Positions 25,107 to 33,789 of a DNA stretch of 64,000 nt are shown piece after piece. The translations under genes and the position numbers were made by a program. Within the stretch, counting starts at the first letter, position 1. Each line of letters opens with the position of its first letter. Origin of the DNA: Lentibacillus daqui (GTDB lineage Bacteria; Bacillota; Bacilli; Bacillales; Amphibacillaceae); contig NZ_CP114176.1 of the NCBI RefSeq assembly GCF_027186265.1, positions 930,001 to 994,000 on the forward strand, in the 5' to 3' direction. Under the pieces are notes generated by a model that saw nothing but the letters and a program-made list of their open reading frames with translations, was not told the DNA's origin and did not search any database.

Positions 25107-26285
25107 ATGACATTGACAAAAGAAAAGACAAAAGAAGCGATTCTTCCCCATGGTGGTGAGCTTGTTCAACGGGAAGTCATTGGGTCGAGGCGGGAAACGC
25201 TTGTAAATGAAGTACACAGGCTGAAGACATTGACATTGGATGCCTGGAGTTTATCTGACTTGGAACTTATTGCAATTGGCGGCTTTAGCCCATTAACTGG
25301 TTTTATGGGGGAGCAGGACTATACAAGAGTTGTAGAGGAAATGAGGTTAGCGGATGGGACCATTTGGAGCATTCCAATTACGCTACCAGTGACGAAAGAA
25401 CAGGCAGATGCATTTGCAATTGGTGAGAAGCTTGCACTTGCAGGGGAAGACGGTGTGAATTATGGAATTCTTCATTTGGCAGAAATCTACTCCTATGATA
25501 AAGAAAAGGAAGCAAGATTTGTATATGGTACAACAGATAAAGCCCATCCCGGTGTAAAAAAAGTCTATGAAAAAGGTGAAGTTTATTTGGCTGGATCGAT
25601 TGAATTGCTGCAACGTCCACAACATGATCAATTTGCCGATTTTTACCTTGACCCATTGGAAACAAGAAAGTTGTTCGCTGACTTAGGGTGGAAAACTATT
25701 GTTGGCTTTCAAACGCGTAATCCTGTGCATCGTGCCCATGAATATATCCAGAAGAGTGCGTTGGAATCAGTCGATGGTTTACTTTTAAATCCATTGGTGG
25801 GAGAAACCAAGTCTGATGATATACCAGCTGAGATCCGAATGGAAAGTTATTGGATTATTTTGAATACGTATTATCCTGCCGATCGAACCCGACTCGTTAT
25901 TTATCCAGCTGCGATGCGTTATGCTGGTCCAAGAGAAGCGATCCTTCACGCGATTGTCCGCAAAAATTACGGTTGCACCCACTTTATTATTGGACGCGAT
26001 CATGCCGGAGTAGGTGATTATTACGGTACTTATGAGGCACAGGAATTAATTTCTCAATATGAGGAAGAACTTGGCATTCAAATATTTAAATTTGAACATG
26101 CTTTCTATTGTACGAAATGTGAGAGTATGGGAACGAAAAAAACATGCCCCCATGATAAGACGTTTCATGTTCATCTAAGCGGTACAAAGGTACGGGAAAA
26201 ATTGCGAAATGGCGAGTCATTACCGAAAGAATTTTCCCGTCCTGAAGTAGCTGCAGTGCTGAGAAAAGGTTTAAAACAACATTAA
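25107..26285 (+). CDS. sat: Sulfate adenylyltransferase (ATP sulfurylase)
   Basis: 392 residues. Makes APS from sulfate and ATP, the first committed step of the pathway. Catalytic QTRNPVHRAHEY and GRDHAGVGDYYG are present, and a zinc-type cysteine cluster in FYCTKCESMGTKKTCPHD, typical of the bacterial Sat form. ATG 25107 (MTLTKEKT) follows AAAGGTGGG. It begins 138 bases after sirC; that gap has no clear promoter or terminator, so it may belong to the same transcript. Confidence 0.95.
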   Translation: MTLTKEKTKEAILPHGGELVQREVIGSRRETLVNEVHRLKTLTLDAWSLSDLELIAIGGFSPLTGFMGEQDYTRVVEEMRLADGTIWSIPITLPVTKEQADAFAIGEKLALAGEDGVNYGILHLAEIYSYDKEKEARFVYGTTDKAHPGVKKVYEKGEVYLAGSIELLQRPQHDQFADFYLDPLETRKLFADLGWKTIVGFQTRNPVHRAHEYIQKSALESVDGLLLNPLVGETKSDDIPAEIRMESYWIILNTYYPADRTRLVIYPAAMRYAGPREAILHAIVRKNYGCTHFIIGRDHAGVGDYYGTYEAQELISQYEEELGIQIFKFEHAFYCTKCESMGTKKTCPHDKTFHVHLSGTKVREKLRNGESLPKEFSRPEVAAVLRKGLKQH

Positions 26286-26302
26286 CTAAAGGGTTGACCC
26301 CT

Positions 26303-28081
26303 ATGACATTTGAATTGATATTTGTGCTCGTAATCGTAACTGCTATGTTAATCGGGTTATTTTTCGAAATCGCCCGACCGGAAATCATTGTTTTTACGGT
26401 GTTAACCATTTTTTTAATAACGGGTATTTTAACTCCTGAGGAAGCATTACGCGGATTTTCCAATGAAGGCATGTTGACGATTGCGCTTTTATTTATTGTT
26501 GCTGGTGCTATTCAAAAAAGTGGCATCCTGGAGAGATTCATTACATCCTGGCTTGATCAGGGTAACAGTTTACTGGGATCGATGGCACGTTTTTTTATAC
26601 CGACAACATTGCTTTCCGGTTTTTTAAATAATACCCCTATTGTTGTGGCGCTTACCCCTTTGATAAAAAAGTGGTGTGAAGCGCACCATATCGCGCCGTC
26701 TAAATTTTTAATTCCGTTATCATACACAACAATTTTAGGTGGTACGATCACCTTGATGGGAACGTCTACAAATCTGGTTGTTCACGGCATGCTGCTTGAT
26801 TATGGCTATGAAGGGTACACCTTATTTCAATTGACGGTTATAGGCATACCCATCACCATTGTCGGTTTGGTTTATCTGTTTACAGTTGGTTATCGATTAT
26901 TACCGGAATACAAAGGGTTGCAGCAAAAAGTGAAAGAGGATTCCAAAGAATATATTGCTGAGTTAACCGTTGAAGAAACATTTCCGCATCTGAACCAAAG
27001 TGTACAGCAGGCCGGGTTAACGGAGCTAAAGGGGTTGAATTTAGTGGAAATTATCCGTCGGGAAGAGCGTATTTTCCCTATCCGTTCCTCTACGATTATT
27101 CAAATGGGAGACCGATTAATTTTCACCGGATTAATGTCAACTCTGACTGATGTGCAAATGACGAAAGGGTTAGCCCTAAAAACGGGTAAGCCCTCGGATT
27201 TGGATGCATTGAAAAATGGGAACACCCAGATTGTCGAGGCGGTTGTCTCACATCAATCCGGATTATTATCCAAATCAATTAAACAAAATCAGTTTCGTTC
27301 CAAATACGATGCCGGAGTGATCGCAGTTCATCGTAATAATGAACGGATCCCATCAAAAATAGGGGATATTCCACTTCTTCCAGGCGATACCTTACTCTTG
27401 CTGGCTGGAAAGAACTTTGTGGAAACCTATCAGCAATCCAATGATTTTTATGTTCTAACGTCTTTAGGAATCCCGGAATCGCTCAAACGTAATTCAGGGA
27501 AGGGCTGGCTATCGATCGGGATCTTTTTCCTCATGATCATCCTTGTTACGTTTAGTGTATTAAGTATGTTTAAAGCTATGGCCTTAGCCGTTTTATTATT
27601 GTTGGCAACCAAGGCGATAACAGTGGGGGAGGCCAAGAAATATATCCATTTTCATGTATTGCTTTTAATTGCCAGTTCCTTTGGGGTTGGTATGGCCATC
27701 ATGAAATCAGGCTTGGCAGAGTGGATTGCAACAGGTGTATTAGCGGTGGGAGAACCGATCGGACTATTTATGATTCTGTTATTCGTGTATATGTTAACCA
27801 ATATATTTACGGAGGTAATTACGAACAGTGCTGCTGCCATATTTATGCTGCCGATAGGGTTGGAGCTGGCTGCGGATTTACAGCTGGACCCAATGGGCTT
27901 TGCGGTTGCGATTACCATTGCGGCATCGGCAAGTTTTATGACACCAATTGGCTATCAGACAAATATGATTGTTTATGGCCCGGGTGGTTACAAGTTTTCG
28001 GATTTTATCAAAATAGGTACACCACTTAGTTTGCTAGTAATGGTGATTACTGTTACCATCGTGTACTTTTGGTGGTTTTAG
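26303..28081 (+). CDS. SLC13/DASS-family permease with RCK-C domains, likely sulfate
   Basis: 592 residues with two blocks of membrane helices and, at about residues 205-390, two soluble TrkA-C-type domains (LTELKGLNLVEIIRREERIF and IVEAVVSHQSGLLSKSIKQN). The DASS signatures FLNNTPIVVALTPLIKKWC, GTSTNLVVHGML and TPIGYQTNMIVYGPGGYKFSDF are clear. Position between sat and cysC makes sulfate import the best guess (inference; relatives carry other divalent anions). ATG 26303 is used; an in-frame TTG at 26294 is possible. cysC starts about 9 bases after its stop. Confidence 0.88.
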   Translation: MTFELIFVLVIVTAMLIGLFFEIARPEIIVFTVLTIFLITGILTPEEALRGFSNEGMLTIALLFIVAGAIQKSGILERFITSWLDQGNSLLGSMARFFIPTTLLSGFLNNTPIVVALTPLIKKWCEAHHIAPSKFLIPLSYTTILGGTITLMGTSTNLVVHGMLLDYGYEGYTLFQLTVIGIPITIVGLVYLFTVGYRLLPEYKGLQQKVKEDSKEYIAELTVEETFPHLNQSVQQAGLTELKGLNLVEIIRREERIFPIRSSTIIQMGDRLIFTGLMSTLTDVQMTKGLALKTGKPSDLDALKNGNTQIVEAVVSHQSGLLSKSIKQNQFRSKYDAGVIAVHRNNERIPSKIGDIPLLPGDTLLLLAGKNFVETYQQSNDFYVLTSLGIPESLKRNSGKGWLSIGIFFLMIILVTFSVLSMFKAMALAVLLLLATKAITVGEAKKYIHFHVLLLIASSFGVGMAIMKSGLAEWIATGVLAVGEPIGLFMILLFVYMLTNIFTEVITNSAAAIFMLPIGLELAADLQLDPMGFAVAITIAASASFMTPIGYQTNMIVYGPGGYKFSDFIKIGTPLSLLVMVITVTIVYFWWF

Positions 28082-28089
28082 GAGGAAAA

Positions 28090-28692
28090 ATGATGGGAGA
28101 ATCAACGAATATTGTTTGGCATCAGTCTGAGGTAAAAAAAGAGGCAAGGCAAAAACGAAACGGACATCTAAGTGCAGTTATTTGGTTTACCGGCTTGTCT
28201 GGATCAGGGAAATCAACTATTTCTGTAGCATTGGAGAAGCAGCTGCACGAATTAGGCATACACACGTATCGCCTGGACGGAGATAACGTGCGTCACGGAT
28301 TGAATAAAAACTTAGGCTTTAGCCCGGAAGATCGTAAGGAAAATATTCGACGGATTGGGGAAGTGGCCAATTTAATGGTTGATGCTGGATTGATCACCTT
28401 GACCGCGTTTATTTCTCCCTATCGTGCTGATCGTGATAATGTTCGTGCGTTGTTTCATGACAAGGAATTTATCGAAGTATATGTAAAGTGTGGGCTGGAA
28501 GCATGTGAGGCACGTGATCCAAAAGGATTGTACGAAAAAGTACGTGCCGGTGAAATCAAAGGTTTTACTGGTGTTGATGCCCCTTATGAAATACCTGACA
28601 ATCCGGAAATCATCATCAACACCGAGCAGCACACATTAGAAGAATCAACTGGTCTTATCATTAACTATCTGAAAAATCACGAATACATTTAG
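28090..28692 (+). CDS. cysC: Adenylyl-sulfate kinase CysC
   Basis: About 200 residues. Phosphorylates APS to PAPS. P-loop WFTGLSGSGKSTIS, RLDGDNVRHGLNKNLGFSPEDR and the CEARDPKGLYEKVRAGEIKGFTG segment are diagnostic. GGAGG immediately follows the permease stop, 4 or 7 bases before the tandem ATGs at 28090 and 28093. Last gene of the sulfate cluster; a terminator follows at once. Confidence 0.96.
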   Translation: MMGESTNIVWHQSEVKKEARQKRNGHLSAVIWFTGLSGSGKSTISVALEKQLHELGIHTYRLDGDNVRHGLNKNLGFSPEDRKENIRRIGEVANLMVDAGLITLTAFISPYRADRDNVRALFHDKEFIEVYVKCGLEACEARDPKGLYEKVRAGEIKGFTGVDAPYEIPDNPEIIINTEQHTLEESTGLIINYLKNHEYI

Positions 28693-28694
28693 TG

Positions 28695-28725
28695 GGACGG
28701 AGGGCATCTTCCGTTCTATTTTTTT
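28695..28725 (+). terminator. Terminator of the sulfate assimilation operon
   Basis: GGACGGA (28695-28701) pairs with TCCGTTC (28710-28716, one G-U), followed by a seven-base T run at 28719-28725. Confidence 0.88.
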
Positions 28726-28830
28726 GCCCGATAGGAATTAATCTGCTATTCCTGGATATTTTTGAAATAAAGCAGGAAATTCCTTTGTTTTGTTGAAATA
28801 GTAGTAGATATGAAGTAAAGGATGATGTTC

Positions 28831-29220
28831 ATGTATCAAACCATAATCGAACCGCGCGTTTCAGAAACAGATGGTATTGGTCATATAAATAATACAACGG
28901 TGCCAGTCTGGTTTGAGGCGGGACGAAATGAGATCTTTAAATTGTTCACGCCCGATGATAACTTTGATCACTGGAGAATGATCATCTTGAATATGAACGT
29001 GGACTATGTACAGCAAATTTATTTTGGTACACCCGTACATATCTATACTTGGGTAAAAATGATAGGTAACACCAGTTTACAATTATATGAAGAAATGTGG
29101 CAGCATGGGCGATTATGTGCAAAAGATACGGTGACCTACGTGAATTTCAATGTGCAAACGCAAACATCGGAGCCAATTACAGGAAGCATCAGAGAGGAAC
29201 TGGAAAACCATTATTATTAA
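28831..29220 (+). CDS. Acyl-CoA thioesterase, 4HBT superfamily
   Basis: 129 residues from ATG 28831 (AAAGGA 8 bases upstream). Hotdog fold with the YbgC-like block RVSETDGIGHINNTTVPVWFEAGR, in which Asp and the HINN segment form the active site, and NVDYVQQIYFGTPVHIYTWV. Hydrolyses an unidentified acyl-CoA. It stands alone between the sulfate operon and a convergent dehydrogenase. It is the third thioesterase of this fold in the window. Confidence 0.85.
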   Translation: MYQTIIEPRVSETDGIGHINNTTVPVWFEAGRNEIFKLFTPDDNFDHWRMIILNMNVDYVQQIYFGTPVHIYTWVKMIGNTSLQLYEEMWQHGRLCAKDTVTYVNFNVQTQTSEPITGSIREELENHYY

Positions 29221-29245
29221 GTGGACCTAATTTTTGAAGATAGAA

Positions 29246-29295
29246 GAGTCGCTTGTCCCATCCCTTCCAAGGAAAGAAGATGGAACAAGCAACTC
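29246..29295 (-). terminator. Terminator of the gluconate dehydrogenase-like operon
   Basis: 17 bp stem, 29246-29262 with 29279-29295. In the minus-strand RNA all pairs are canonical or G-U, while in the plus strand two become C/A mismatches, so it favours the minus-strand genes. A T-rich tail follows on that strand. Confidence 0.75.
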
Positions 29296-29300
29296 CTGTC

Positions 29301-31013
29301 TTAAACTAATGAACCGCCGTTTTTCATGTATTTGATGATTCCCTCCGCTGAAAGATAGGATAGGGCGCCAAGTGTTCCTGTTGGATTGAAACTGCTGTTA
29401 TGCGGGAATGCGGAGGCTCCGGCAACAAATACATTTTCGGCATCCCACATTTGTAAATATTTGTTTACAGCCGACGTGTTAGGATCATCTCCCATAATAA
29501 CACCACCTGTATTGTGCGTGTTAATATAAGGGGATATATCCAATGGCTCCAGATTATTTTGGGTCTCGGTAATTTCCGCCCCCATTTCTTTCATAATTGG
29601 GCCGGTTTTCTTGGCCATGAATTCGGTTAATTTCCGGTCTTGATTGGTATAATCATAGGTCATGCGCAATAACGGGACACCATACTCATCTGTATAATTG
29701 GGATCCAGGTCAAGATAGTTTGTTCGCCATGGCATACTGGCCCCCTGGACTGCGACTTTAAGCCAGCTGTTGGCATATTTAATCGATGTCTGTTTAAATT
29801 CCTTACCCCAAGCCTTGGTTCCCTCAGGGACAACGTTGTTCGCAATGGGACGATTTCCATATTGGAACATGCGAATTCCGGCACCATGGATAAAATCCAG
29901 ATCCGAGTGATCAAAATTGTCCCCGGTAAATTCAGGGATCTCCATCCCAAGTGCACCTGCGCCGGCATAAATATTAAACTTATCCTTGAAAAATCCCAGG
30001 GTACTTCCACCAGTTATTTGATAGCAATAGTTTTTCCCGATAACACCCTGACCGGTTTTAGAATCATATGGTTTACCCAGATTGGATACAAGAAGTAGTT
30101 TGGTATTATTGAATACGTAACTGGATAAGACAACCACATCTGCGGGCTGTTCAAATTCCTCCCGGGTAACTGGATTGACATAATGAACCCCAGTTGCTTT
30201 ATTGCCATCATGAAGTATTTTAGTTACATTGGAATAGGTGCGTACCTCCAGCTTACCTGTTTTTTCTGCTACTGGTAAAACAGTAACCACTGGATCGGCT
30301 TTTGCACCATATTCACAACCAAAGCGTTCGCAAAATGCACAATACTGACAGGCACCACGAGCAATGCCATCTGGGTTTGTGTAATTCTCTGACAAATTTG
30401 CTGATGGTGTCATGTATGGGGAATATCCCAGCTTTTTAGTCGCCTTTTCGAACATTTCCAAAACAGGCGTTTTCAGCATTGGTTTGGTTGGATAAGGATT
30501 GGAACGTTTTCCATAAAGGGATACTTCTTCACCAGAAATGCCGGCCATTTTTTCAAATGTATCATAATATGGCTCCAGATCGTCATAGGTAATCCCCCAA
30601 TCCTGAAGATCCATGCCATCCGGGATCTTGTTTTTTCCATACTTTTCTTTCGTTTTGGTAGCAATTTCAAAATCATAAGGTAAGAAACGATAGGTTTGTC
30701 CATTCCAGTGCGAACCAGCCCCACCGGTCCCGATTCCGTCCAAAAACGTGCCATATGTACGCATTGGCAAGGCGCGCATATTCTCTGTATTTCGAAATGT
30801 AAGGGTCTCCTTGGATAGGTCCTTCATCATCTCGTATCGCTGGGCATAACGCAATTCATCGTGAACCATGTAATAGTCACTTGTTTTTCTTGCTTTCCCA
30901 CGTTCTAATCCAACAACCTTAATACCAGCTTTGGTTAGTTCCGAGGCAATTATTCCGCCGGCCCATCCCATTCCGACAATTACGACTGGAACCTTTGGCA
31001 GTTTTTTAGTCAA
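29301..31013 (-). CDS. GMC-type flavoprotein, gluconate 2-dehydrogenase-like
   Basis: 570 residues. FAD-binding Rossmann motif VVIVGMGWAGGIIASEL at residues 10-30, LDGIGTGGAGSHWNGQTYRF, a cysteine cluster CQYCAFCERFGC, and the GMC C-terminal signature GASAFPHNSSFNPTGTLGALSYL. It resembles the large subunit of membrane-linked gluconate 2-dehydrogenases, which oxidise a sugar acid or polyol and pass electrons to the respiratory chain. Start is TTG 31013 with AAGGAG 8 bases upstream; the GTG at 31022 overlaps that site. The subunit 3 gene lies 15-25 bases upstream. No cytochrome c subunit is present. Real substrate unknown. Confidence 0.88.
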   Translation of the reverse strand: MTKKLPKVPVVIVGMGWAGGIIASELTKAGIKVVGLERGKARKTSDYYMVHDELRYAQRYEMMKDLSKETLTFRNTENMRALPMRTYGTFLDGIGTGGAGSHWNGQTYRFLPYDFEIATKTKEKYGKNKIPDGMDLQDWGITYDDLEPYYDTFEKMAGISGEEVSLYGKRSNPYPTKPMLKTPVLEMFEKATKKLGYSPYMTPSANLSENYTNPDGIARGACQYCAFCERFGCEYGAKADPVVTVLPVAEKTGKLEVRTYSNVTKILHDGNKATGVHYVNPVTREEFEQPADVVVLSSYVFNNTKLLLVSNLGKPYDSKTGQGVIGKNYCYQITGGSTLGFFKDKFNIYAGAGALGMEIPEFTGDNFDHSDLDFIHGAGIRMFQYGNRPIANNVVPEGTKAWGKEFKQTSIKYANSWLKVAVQGASMPWRTNYLDLDPNYTDEYGVPLLRMTYDYTNQDRKLTEFMAKKTGPIMKEMGAEITETQNNLEPLDISPYINTHNTGGVIMGDDPNTSAVNKYLQMWDAENVFVAGASAFPHNSSFNPTGTLGALSYLSAEGIIKYMKNGGSLV

Positions 31014-31037
31014 TTTGTTCACTCCTTGTGCATCGTT

Positions 31038-31784
31038 TTAGCCACCCATATGTTCACGTAAACTTTTGGGTTCGATCTTTACAAATTCCTTTTTCATAAT
31101 GGTTTCTGTATAACCTGTTTGGCTTCCCGGAAAGTCACGCATTTTCCAGCCAGCTTTATTTTTATTTCCGCCATATAAAGGATCGGCGTATGCACCTTCA
31201 ATGGTCATGCTCCGTAACAGTTGGAAAAACTGTTTGGTTGTAGCACCGGTAAGTTTAAATTCTTTTGCTGCATCAAAAACCTCCAATACGTCATCCTGTT
31301 GATCATCGGATAACTGTGCGAAGTTCTTATCGTACTTTTTGTTACTATAATCATCAAGACCTTTGAGTCCAAGAGTGAAAATTTCCCTGCGATCCATTAA
31401 TAATTGGTTTCCTTGGGTTGCCTCCGCCGTATAGGCTGGTCCTCTCATATAGTCTTTTGCATTCAAACCCCACGGTCCGGCAAGCTGATGGTCAATGTAA
31501 TAGGGAACACCCAATTCCTTGGCACCCGGTCCAAGCTCATCTTTTGGAAAAATTCTTTCCGTTGCCGCTTCAGTTGTTTTAAATTGATCCAATGTAAAAA
31601 ACATCAATGCATCATTGTAATTAACTTGCTTTTTTGCTGTGGATGCTTGTTGCTGCTCCGTTTTTTGTTTGTGCGGTATCAAGCTTCCCAATGCGCCGCC
31701 AACGACAACACCCCCAACAGCGATTCCGGAGTTTTTAATAAATTTTCGTCTGGAATGATCCACAGACTCATTTTTATCACTCAT
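31038..31784 (-). CDS. Gluconate 2-dehydrogenase subunit 3-like, Tat-exported
   Basis: 248 residues. SRRKFIKNSGIAVGGVVVGG is a twin-arginine signal and the following FFTLDQFKTTEAATERIFP begins the subunit 3 domain. Such proteins partner the GMC flavoprotein and help carry it across the membrane as a folded complex, so the pair probably acts outside the cell membrane. GAGGAGGAT precedes the ATG. Co-transcribed with the flavoprotein gene downstream on the minus strand. Confidence 0.9.
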   Translation of the reverse strand: MSDKNESVDHSRRKFIKNSGIAVGGVVVGGALGSLIPHKQKTEQQQASTAKKQVNYNDALMFFTLDQFKTTEAATERIFPKDELGPGAKELGVPYYIDHQLAGPWGLNAKDYMRGPAYTAEATQGNQLLMDRREIFTLGLKGLDDYSNKKYDKNFAQLSDDQQDDVLEVFDAAKEFKLTGATTKQFFQLLRSMTIEGAYADPLYGGNKNKAGWKMRDFPGSQTGYTETIMKKEFVKIEPKSLREHMGG

Positions 31785-31864
31785 GCCTATCCTCCTCTAC
31801 ATCATGGCTTTATTATTTTTCGATCGTGTATGAACTTTGCGTTCTTTCCACCAAGGTACAGGGT

Positions 31865-32407
31865 TTATCCTTTCTCCGCGGTCATCTCAAAAAGAGCCTG
31901 TATATCGTTACCCAATTGTGCATAATCGGTTGATTTTCCGGTAATGTTTTGTTTGATCCTTTCTATTAATTCCGGGGCCTTTGGATTTGCTGTTGTTAAC
32001 ACTTGTACCTTGTCACCAAAGGAAACCTGCATGATTCCTTTCGCTTGTTCCAATTTACCGTTATTGTTGGTATTCTCTGTGGTATCCGCCAAAACAACGG
32101 TATCGTCAATGGCAAACACCTTAATATCCCGAATATCAGATCCTGCCAAACGATATTCTAAATGGGTAGATATTCCTTGATCATGTTGATTTTTTTCATC
32201 TGGCAGATCATAAATGTTGGAATCTTCACCTGTTGGCGTTGTATTACGATTATTTTCGCTATTGATATGTTCAATTTCTTCAACGTTATTGCGCTGATCT
32301 CTATCCCTTGCAGGTGCCGCACCCTCATTATTATTATTCATACATCCGGTTAACAGGAAAAGGACGCCGACAAAAATGATTAATGGTGCTAAGGTTGTAC
32401 GCTTCAT
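31865..32407 (-). CDS. YhcN/YlaJ-type sporulation lipoprotein
   Basis: 180 residues. Lipoprotein signal MKRTTLAPLIIFVGVLFLLTGC, an Asn/Asp/Glu-rich linker, then the YhcN/YlaJ domain (IRDIKVFAIDDTVVLADTTENTN, KVQVLTTANPKAPELIERIK). Family members sit in the spore inner membrane or cortex and aid germination or sporulation. ATG 32407 has GGGAGG upstream; the frame extends to 32443 without one. It is 80 bases upstream of the dehydrogenase pair and probably separately expressed. Confidence 0.82.
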   Translation of the reverse strand: MKRTTLAPLIIFVGVLFLLTGCMNNNNEGAAPARDRDQRNNVEEIEHINSENNRNTTPTGEDSNIYDLPDEKNQHDQGISTHLEYRLAGSDIRDIKVFAIDDTVVLADTTENTNNNGKLEQAKGIMQVSFGDKVQVLTTANPKAPELIERIKQNITGKSTDYAQLGNDIQALFEMTAEKG

Positions 32408-32580
32408 TGCAAATCCTCCCTTGTAAAAAAATTGTCTTACCATTTAATGTGTCCTTTCCATTAATTTCTATGCATTGGGACATGGGACAGTTCAAAAAAA
32501 TTGTGGGATAGGAGAACCGACCTACTCGTCTAAGTGTTATACTGTGTATATAGTTTAAATAGGTGGGAGGAGTGTTGCAG

Positions 32581-33774
32581 ATGAAGTTTTTTCATACGGC
32601 GGATTGGCATTTGGGAAAGCTTGTACAGGGTGTATATATGACAGAGGATCAGGAATACATACTGGAGCAGTTCATTCAAGCGGTGGAACAGGAGAAGCCG
32701 GATGCGGTGATTATTGCGGGGGATTTATATGATCGGGCCGTACCACCAACGGAAGCTGTTCATCTACTCAATGATGTATTGGAGACGATCGTGCTAAAGC
32801 TGCAAACGCCTGTCTTGACTATCGCGGGGAACCATGATAGTCCAAGCCGTTTAAATTTTGGCAGTAAAATGATGGAAAACAATGGTTTGTACATGGTTGG
32901 TAATGTAACGAAAGATCTCGACCCAGTCATTCTTCACGATGAACACGGGGAGGTATATTTCCATCTTGTCCCCTATACAGATCCGAGTGTTGTCAGGAAC
33001 ATTTTTGCCGATGAAACCATCCATACCCATGACGATGCTGCTAAAAAGATAGTTCAAGAGATTATTGAAAAAATGGATCCAACTAAACGTCATGTATTTG
33101 TTGGACATGCGTTTGTCACCCCTTTTGGAGAGGAAGAAGAAAATACTAGTGATTCGGAACGTCCGCTGGCAATTGGTGGGGCAGAATATGTGGATGCTCG
33201 CCATTATTCTAACTTCGATTACACCGCATTGGGCCATCTGCACCAAGGACACTATGTATCTAGTCAAACGATCCGCTATTCTGGTTCGATTTTAAAATAT
33301 TCGATTTCCGAGGAGCATCATAAAAAGGGATTTCATGTAGTTGATATGGATGCGGACGGACAAGTTACCATTGAAAAACGGGAACTCATTCCAAAACGGG
33401 ACATAAGAACGGTCGAGGCCACAATGGAAGAAATTTTAACGCATCCGATAAATGAAGACTATGTTTTTGTGCGTTTGCTGGACGAGACACCGGTTTTATC
33501 GCCAATGGAAAAAATTCGTTCGGTCTACCCGAATGCGATGCATGTGGCACGGAAAAATTACTTGATGACCCCAACTGGTGAAGCAAAGGAAATTAATAAT
33601 CGCAGCAATCGCAGTCAGCTGGAGTTATTTCATGCTTTTTACGAAGAAGTCAAGGGGGAAAAGGCATCGGAGGAAACCGAGACTATTTTTAAAGAGGTAC
33701 TGGATGAACTGCTAACCGAGGAAAAAGAAACACAACAAGACATCAAACAAAAGAATTTCGTTGCACATTCATAA
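32581..33774 (+). CDS. sbcD: Exonuclease subunit SbcD (Mre11 type)
   Basis: 397 residues. Metallophosphoesterase motifs in order: FHTADWHLGK, VIIAGDLYDRAVPP, IAGNHDSPSRL, FVGHAFV and ALGHLHQGH. With SbcC it forms an ATP-dependent nuclease that cuts hairpins and blocked DNA ends. ATG 32581 follows GGGAGGAG by 9 bases. sbcC starts 15 bases after its stop. Confidence 0.96.
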   Translation: MKFFHTADWHLGKLVQGVYMTEDQEYILEQFIQAVEQEKPDAVIIAGDLYDRAVPPTEAVHLLNDVLETIVLKLQTPVLTIAGNHDSPSRLNFGSKMMENNGLYMVGNVTKDLDPVILHDEHGEVYFHLVPYTDPSVVRNIFADETIHTHDDAAKKIVQEIIEKMDPTKRHVFVGHAFVTPFGEEEENTSDSERPLAIGGAEYVDARHYSNFDYTALGHLHQGHYVSSQTIRYSGSILKYSISEEHHKKGFHVVDMDADGQVTIEKRELIPKRDIRTVEATMEEILTHPINEDYVFVRLLDETPVLSPMEKIRSVYPNAMHVARKNYLMTPTGEAKEINNRSNRSQLELFHAFYEEVKGEKASEETETIFKEVLDELLTEEKETQQDIKQKNFVAHS

Positions 33775-33789
33775 AGGGAGGAGTAACAA

